64,000 nucleotides of DNA from Anaeramoeba flamelloides. Lineage: Eukaryota > Metamonada > Anaeramoebidae. Below, piece after piece: positions 59,701-64,000 of this stretch. Under the pieces are notes generated by a model. That model was given only the letters and a program-made list of their open reading frames with translations, was not told where the DNA came from and ran no database searches. The position numbers and the translations under genes are program-made. The DNA is taken from contig JANTQA010000063.1 in NCBI GenBank assembly GCA_027625915.1, positions 6,033,501 through 6,097,500 on the forward strand. Direction: 5' to 3'. How positions within the stretch are numbered: position 1 is the first letter of the stretch; each line of letters starts with the position of its first letter.

Positions 59701-62529
59701 ATATAGCATTTTAAGAATTAATCTTGGGTAAACTTTGATTTATTGAAACAGGTCGATAGTTCAAAGTTACCCCTTCGTTTCCCTTTTTTATGAATAAATA
59801 GAATTGATCTTTTTTTTGATATATTCGATAGTTTTATCAGTAGGAGTAATTAACCATTCATTAAATATATTTTGGATTGTAATTAAAAATCTTCTATAAT
59901 TTGGGTTTCCAATTTGTTCAAAGTCTAAATTTATATCATTTTCTCGATCATAATAAATTTTAAATTCTCGATTTTTTGAAATCCTTTAACAGATTTGTTT
60001 TTTCTATTTCAAAGCTCTCATTTTAAGTCAACTTTATTATGGTCTTGAAATATTTGACTTGAAACAAAATGATTTTGAAAGAATTGATAGATTTATCAAT
60101 AAATCAGTCACAAATTTCTTACAAATTAATATCCATTCACCTCGATTAATTTATAAAACTGAAGCAAAAAATTGATCTCGCTAGATTAAAAGTATACCGA
60201 AGAAAATATAAATTGATAGAAAAATTAGATTTCTTAAATTTAAAAAAAATTAAAAACAATACTAAATTTTCGAAAATTGGAAAATGAAAATATTAATTGG
60301 CACACTAAGGGATTAAAATTATTAGATTTAGAATTAAAAGTTTTTCGATTAACCGAATTGGAAAATTCACCTAGTTGGAAAGTTCAACAATATCTAAAAA
60401 TTATAAAACAACAAAATTGCAATTTCAAACAACAAAAATATTTAAACTGGAAAGCTTTAAAAACAATTCTAAAATTTCGAAATTTTACTAATTGTTTAAA
60501 TAGGTACTCTTATGTAGCAAGTAAAAATAAAAATAATAATTGTGATTTATGTAAAGAAAAGTTAAATATTGATATCATTGAAGATTTCGATCATTTTTTA
60601 TGGGACTGTCCGGCCTATAAAATAAATCGAAAAATCTGGATATCTGAATTTTTTGAAAAAATAAAAAATTAATAATATCAGAGATATTATTAATAAAAAG
60701 AATTCATCATATATATTATCATTAGTAAGTGATAATAAAATTTGTGATTCTTTAACAAAATTTCTAAAAAAAAGTTTAGAAATTAGGACACACAGGAGAA
60801 AAGCAATTTTCTCTCTTCAAAAATAAAAAAATAAAAAAAAAAAAAGTCCCATATTTTTCATTTTGAAACAAATAATATGAATGAAGAAAAATATTCTAAT
60901 CATCACCCTGATTTATTGAAGAGAATTCTCAAATATTTTCAAATTCAAATTTTCTATTTCTCTTTTAATATTGTCAAAATAACCACGTGCAGATTTGTTA
61001 AAACTGTGTTTCGAAATAAAAATCGTATTTCTTTTTTTCTATAAGACCTATACATCATTTGATCAGAGAAACCGACAATAAACCCTAAGTAAATATGGTA
61101 CTGATTTCTTAAAGTTCTATTTTTAAAAAAGAAATTCTAAAAATGAAGGATTAAATTGCAAAAGTTATCTTTCTTAAAATTAGAAATTGAGTTTTTTTTT
61201 AGAGAATTTTTAATTTACCAAGAAAAACAAACCAAAAAATTTCAAAAAAACGGGAAAATTATGAAAAGTTTTTATAAATTGCATTCAGAATTTAAAATTT
61301 TATAAAAAGATCCTCAAGTAGTTTAACTTCAAAATTGATTTGGCCTTAGGTATACTATTGGGATCGTGAATTGAGTATTTTATTGGAAAACAAAAAAGAA
61401 AAAAAAAGACCCGAGTTTTATTTTGAAACAGACGTTTTTGTGCTCTGGACAAACGGTATTTTTGATCACTGTAATTTCAAAAAGCTCTTTTTAAATGCTC
61501 AACATGAGCATTGCCTTTGAGGATATCGGGACTAATACCCAAACGTAGAACTCATTTAAGAAAATTCTTCAAAAGTGAATAAACAAAGTGGTGATTGGAT
61601 TTTGCTTCCACTCAACACCCAAATACAGCCCTGAACAATTTTTTTCAATTTACTTTTCTGTTCACTGAATACACCTTTCAGGAAAATTGTTATTTTTTCG
61701 AGAAAGATATTCTTTTTCTTATTTTGATCTTGTTTTTCAAATTAAAAATTTTTGTTTTTGGAATTTGTTCTAACTTTTTATTGAAATGATCCTTCTGTTC
61801 TTAACAAAAAGTGAGAAATAATTTTGACATATTTAGAGAATTTTCCCAATACACCACAATCGTTTTTTCTAGAAAATAAATAAAAAGGAATAAATTTTGA
61901 GGAAAAATTGTTTGTTGTTTTAATTTCACAAAGTAAAATTGGCAGGTGGTTAGCTGAGTTTTGGTTTTTACAACTTTTTGTTTCAGATCCTTGAACAATT
62001 TGAGGGATTGGATGATCGAGAGAAAAAAAAAAAAAAAAAAAAAAAAAAAGAAAAAGACTTACTGTTTTGTTATAAAAACACAGAGTTCTAAGGGGGTAGA
62101 ATTATTATAGAAAGTTTCTTGGCAAAGTACATAATTTCTAAATCCTTGTGAATCAGTGAGAACAAAATAATAATTTTCTCTGTTTGATTTTCGGCAAAGG
62201 AGAGATCGCGACAAAAGAAATATAAAATTAAAAAGTATGGAAAAAAATTTTTTAAAGGTCACTTCTCATTATTTTGAAAAAGATCAAAGAAACAAGACTA
62301 AAAAAAGTATTTACACAGATATTTGATTATGTTCTTTTAATATTTTAAGATCTGCAAAACAAAAGGGTTGAATTTTTGAAGGAAACTCGTCGTTTTTCAT
62401 TTTCGGGAAGCTGTAACCAAAATGTATTTCTGGGAATTTGTTAGTTTTTGATTTCAATTTCAAATTTTCTTCCAGATAGGTTACAAAATAGAATCGTTCA
62501 AAAAGTTTATTCTTTAAGTTTTTTTCCAT
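50759..62529 (-). CDS. DENN-domain protein (Rab exchange factor family), four exons over 11.8 kb
   Basis: Exons are 62529-62315, 62179-62063, 57623-57410 and 52906-50759, giving 897 aa. Exons 1-2 encode uDENN (LFERFYFVTYLEEN, FGYSFPKMKNDEFP, FCFAD, then YYFVLTDSQGF and LELCVFITK). Exon 3 continues directly (HSLFLMFEKLLRRV, LKSVPEPGMDL), the usual uDENN-cDENN link. Exon 4 opens YDLEHLFQIFDATK and gives cDENN (SILFERRIIFTS, LLQPFEWFHILIPVLPE, MPYIIGIHETFL), then dDENN at about residues 330-416 (FFIKIFYNYEDFL, FSQTQMFEVFIRERTNRF). Residues 417-897 are Lys/Glu/Asn low complexity. Each junction keeps frame and matches the family. DENN proteins catalyse GDP-GTP exchange on Rabs. Introns are 135, 4439 and 4503 nt. 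Which Rab it serves cannot be read from the sequence. Confidence 0.9.
53270..53809 (+). mobile_element. MITE family K, copy 2 (540 bp)
   Basis: It starts TAAACTAAAATTCAAAATTT and ends AGTTTA. It is a close, full-length direct copy of 32465-32998 with scattered substitutions and small indels. It lies in DENN intron 3. Confidence 0.87.
53810..55920. other. AT-rich DENN intron DNA
   Basis: Minus-strand frames at 54687-54890 and 54877-55059 are unassigned. AATTCTGAAAGGGGG near 54880 (minus) resembles the 3' end of the 58-kb LINE. Plus-strand frames at 55547-55973 are unassigned. Confidence 0.35.
55937..56110 (+). other. Orphan open tail, possible exon or element-encoded peptide
   Basis: After a TTTTTTCAG at about 55922-55930 an ATG-less frame runs to a TAA at 56108-56110. 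It reads ITSQIYDKCIKN, then KLFPSQISQVVGGTLLVFKG and ESRLEEKF. It looks more protein-like than its surroundings, but the repeat containing its end also occurs at 11.4 kb, where the frame is less well kept (KLRVFNGFNSLRRKYEFW). No family is recognised. Confidence 0.3.
55980..56290 (+). repeat. Dispersed repeat E, copy 2
   Basis: Partner of 11336-11640 (see there for shared blocks). Confidence 0.55.
56391..57267 (-). mobile_element. MITE/decayed transposon family D, copy 2 (877 bp)
   Basis: The ends are TAAACTCATTTTTC and the inverse of TAAACTTTATTTCAGTCTAA. The right 150 bp are the inverse of the left part of D copy 1. An 86-aa frame (56670-56930) lies inside. Its upstream in-frame extension reads LRKTIIGLMHGTKKREIKK, which loosely recalls the helix-turn-helix start of Tc1/mariner-like transposases, and a possible donor follows CSK. 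The transposase reading is weak. Confidence 0.6.
58085..60005 (-). mobile_element. 5'-truncated LINE, minus strand
   Basis: RT motif A is IDIAKCFDSISF (59543-59500 region), motif B is GIFQGDPF and motif C is degenerate. A zinc finger region near 58300-58400 reads NIDHFLW. The 3' end carries an A tail (T run at 58090-58104). It begins near 60005 with a segment matching NKSVQDFDKIK of the 1.4-kb LINE. Broken by several frameshifts and stops. Confidence 0.85.
58535..58572. repeat. GC-rich 10-bp minisatellite, about four units
   Basis: The units are GTGTCGTCAA, GTGTCGTCGA, GTGCCGTAGA and GTGTCAAGG. It interrupts the 3' part of the LINE at 58.1-60.0 kb and stands out from the surrounding AT-rich DNA. 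Confidence 0.8.
60020..60845 (+). mobile_element. LINE 3' fragment, plus strand
   Basis: It starts in the region between RT and finger (INIHSPRLIYKTEAK) and then keeps a 131-aa frame (60277-60672). That frame includes WKVQQYLKI, KYLNWKALKTILKFRNFTN and the finger CDLCKEKLNIDIIEDFDHFL then CPAY. An A tail lies at 60822-60844. It is head to head with the minus-strand LINE. Confidence 0.88.
61000..61500 (-). repeat. Dispersed repeat F, copy
   Basis: A direct repeat of 62930-63420: shared AAGACCTAT, TAAATATGGTA(C/T)TG(A/G)TTTCTTAAAG and TTCTAAAAATGAAGGAT(T/C)AAATT. Its inner end carries GGTATACTATTGGGA, the inverse of the CAATAGTATAC core. Confidence 0.75.
61501..62062. other. Intron DNA next to DENN exon 2
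   Basis: A less AT-biased patch at 61500-61700 has short frames on both strands (61595-61789 plus, 61801-61998 minus) without homology. Confidence 0.35.
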
Positions 62530-62627
62530 ATTTTAAAACCAAAAGAATTTTCAATGTAAAAGGCGTTGTTTTGAAAAGAAAAATTAATGGAACATTTAAA
62601 AATTAAAAAAATGATTTTCTCAAAAGA

Positions 62628-62831
62628 ATGTTACCAATTTTAAATACCCAACGAGCTGAGTCTTATATTAAAGTGTTCAATTTTGACAAACAAAATTCAA
62701 GTAACCAATTCATCTTTTTTTCAAAGAAAATTTTTGAAAAAATTAATATTTTTTTTTCACCTAAAATATTTTACTCCCAAGGATTAGAATCCCCGCAACA
62801 AAAAAAAAGATTTTCTTTTTATTCAGTGTGA
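62628..62831 (+). CDS. Doubtful small ORF divergent from DENN
   Basis: A 67-aa frame starting MLPILNTQRAESYIKVFNF and ending QQKKRFSFYSV, about 100 bp from the DENN start on the opposite strand. Its ends look protein-like and its centre is F/I/K-rich like an intron: a GTAACC donor follows NSS and an acceptor precedes GLESPQ. It could be the start of a spliced gene that continues right, but no family is recognised and the sequence to the right is repeat F. Confidence 0.25.
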   Translation: MLPILNTQRAESYIKVFNFDKQNSSNQFIFFSKKIFEKINIFFSPKIFYSQGLESPQQKKRFSFYSV

Positions 62832-62929
62832 GGGTTGGTGATTTTGGTTATTAGTTGATCGATCTTGAATTTAGTATAAAGATTAAAAGTTTAAAAATAC
62901 TGTAGTCAAAATAAAGTTTGCAAAAATTT

Positions 62930-63420
62930 TTAATCGGTGTTTTAAAATAAAAAGCGTGTTTTTTTATCTAGAAGACCTATTCATTAACCAAACAAAAGAA
63001 TTAATAATAAACCCTTATTAAATATGGTATTGGTTTCTTAAAGTACTATTATTTAAAAAAGAAATTCGAAAAATGAAGGATCAAATTACAGAATATATCT
63101 CAAAAAAATAGAGTTGATTTTAAAATCAAAATTTATACTCATCAAAAAAAACAAAAAAATATCAAAAAAATTGAGAATAGTTTGAAGAATTTTGAACAAA
63201 TTTCATTCCTAATTTAAATTACACTGAAAATAACCAGATATTTACCTTCAGAATTGATTTGAACTAATGTAAACTATTTGGGAGTAAATTGGATGTTGCC
63301 TTGGAACAAGAAAAAAAAAAGTACGGATTCTATTTCGAAACAAAGATTAAAGTATTTATCTACACAATATTTTGATCACTTTAGTTAGTTTTCTAAAATT
63401 TATTTTTTATTCTGAAACTG
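62930..63420 (-). repeat. Dispersed repeat F, copy
   Basis: A direct partner of 61000-61500 and inverted relative to 63535-64000. Together with the latter it forms a long palindrome centred near 63475. Confidence 0.78.
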
Positions 63421-63534
63421 AATTTAAGGGTGTAAAGCTTATATACCGAAAGGTATATAATATTAAATTTTAATTTTTTGGGTTTTCTCTTTGATATTAT
63501 TAATTTAACCGTTTACTCCATAACGATATAAAAT

Positions 63535-64000
63535 AAATTTTAGAAAACTAACAACTTTGATCAAAATATTGTGTGGATAACAACTATAATCTTTGTTACA
63601 AAATATAATACGTTCTTTTTTTGCTTCTTATCCCGAGGCAACATCCAATTTACTGCCCAATAGTATACATAAGTTCAAATCAATTTTGAAACAACACTCC
63701 TTGATATTTTCAGTAAAATATAAATTATTCATTCAAGAATCTCTCAAATATACCCGAAAATACCCGAAAATCGAAAATACTTCAAAATTTTTTAACCACA
63801 AAAAAACACTTTTTGAACAACTTCTAAGAAAACCTAGTGTCAATATACACAATTTAAAGATAAATTTGGAATTTTATTGTAAAAGAATTTTTTTTTCTGA
63901 AAAAGTATCAAAAGATTTAAATTTGAGGGAAAGGTATCCAACACATTTTGTGTTAAAGGGATTGATATCTTGAATGATTTATATTACTGATCATTTCGAA
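63535..64000 (+). repeat. Dispersed repeat F, copy running off the window
   Basis: Its left part is the inverse of 63240-63420 (CAACATCCAATTTACT, AATAGT(A/T)TACAT(A/T)AGTTCAAATCAATT). Its right part matches 43075-43345. It carries a 126-aa frame (63593-63973) that other copies do not preserve, so the frame is probably chance. The element continues beyond base 64000. Confidence 0.72.

Larger units (their letters stand above)
57624..62062 (-). other. Giant intron 2 of the DENN gene (4439 nt)
   Basis: Starts with consensus GTAAGT and ends AAAATAG, splitting a His codon (CA|C). It contains two LINE fragments head to head (58085-60005 and 60020-60845), a 10-bp minisatellite (58535-58572), a copy of repeat F (about 61000-61500) and a 26-nt A run at 62025-62049. 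Confidence 0.85.

Noticed and set aside
63593-63973. 126-aa ORF near the right edge
   Set aside because: It lies in repeat F, other copies do not keep the frame, and composition is that of non-coding DNA.
1-64000. tRNA, rRNA, snRNA, CRISPR, LTR or virus-like elements
   Set aside because: No tRNA-like GTTCRANNC with a fitting cloverleaf, no rRNA or U6 core words, no regularly spaced repeats, and no capsid, protease or integrase-like frames were seen.

Overview
The window comes from the nuclear genome of an AT-rich unicellular eukaryote. GT-AG introns interrupt genes for eukaryote-only machinery: MBF1, RRP1, a bromodomain/NET protein, ribosomal protein eL34, a Rab32-type GTPase, SYS1, RED/IK, an ankyrin-DHHC acyltransferase and a DENN protein. 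TAA, TAG and TGA all serve as stops, so the genetic code is standard. Asn/Lys-rich low-complexity tails and very AT-rich non-coding DNA suggest a free-living amoeboid or flagellate protist. A metamonad such as Anaeramoeba would fit, but that is only an inference. I saw no bacterial operons, CRISPR arrays, tRNA or rRNA genes, and no virus-like or LTR elements.

Layout: a decayed LINE (1.37-4.47 kb, minus); MBF1 (4.8-5.3, plus); RRP1 in two exons around a 1.85-kb intron (7.0-10.0, minus); a bromodomain/NET gene (14.1-15.6, minus); eL34 in two exons (19.3-19.8, plus); Rab32-like in six exons including a 7-nt microexon (25.2-26.9, minus); SYS1 in two exons around a 2-kb intron (32.0-34.5, minus), divergent from RED/IK (35.0-35.9, plus); ankyrin-DHHC in three exons with a 5-kb first intron (39.1-46.0, plus); and a DENN gene in four exons with two introns of about 4.4 and 4.5 kb (62.5-50.8, minus). 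These long genes were assembled by joining splice sites that keep frame and by protein-family similarity. Single open frames show only pieces of them.

The non-coding DNA is full of small inverted-repeat transposons (MITEs), LINE fragments and a dispersed palindromic repeat. Many of these lie inside the long introns. Introns are either short (about 80-510 nt) or very long (1.8-5.0 kb), and all five long ones contain recognisable element sequence. Three MITE families share the same ends (AAACT...AGTTT, usually TAAACT...AGTTTA), which suggests one mobilising enzyme. Two inverted copies of one family bracket the Rab32-like gene.

Rab32-like, SYS1, the ankyrin-DHHC enzyme and the DENN protein all belong to Golgi/endosomal trafficking families and lie within about 37 kb. 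MBF1, RRP1, the bromodomain protein, eL34 and RED/IK belong to transcription, splicing and ribosome production. Physical linkage is what is seen; functional linkage is speculation.
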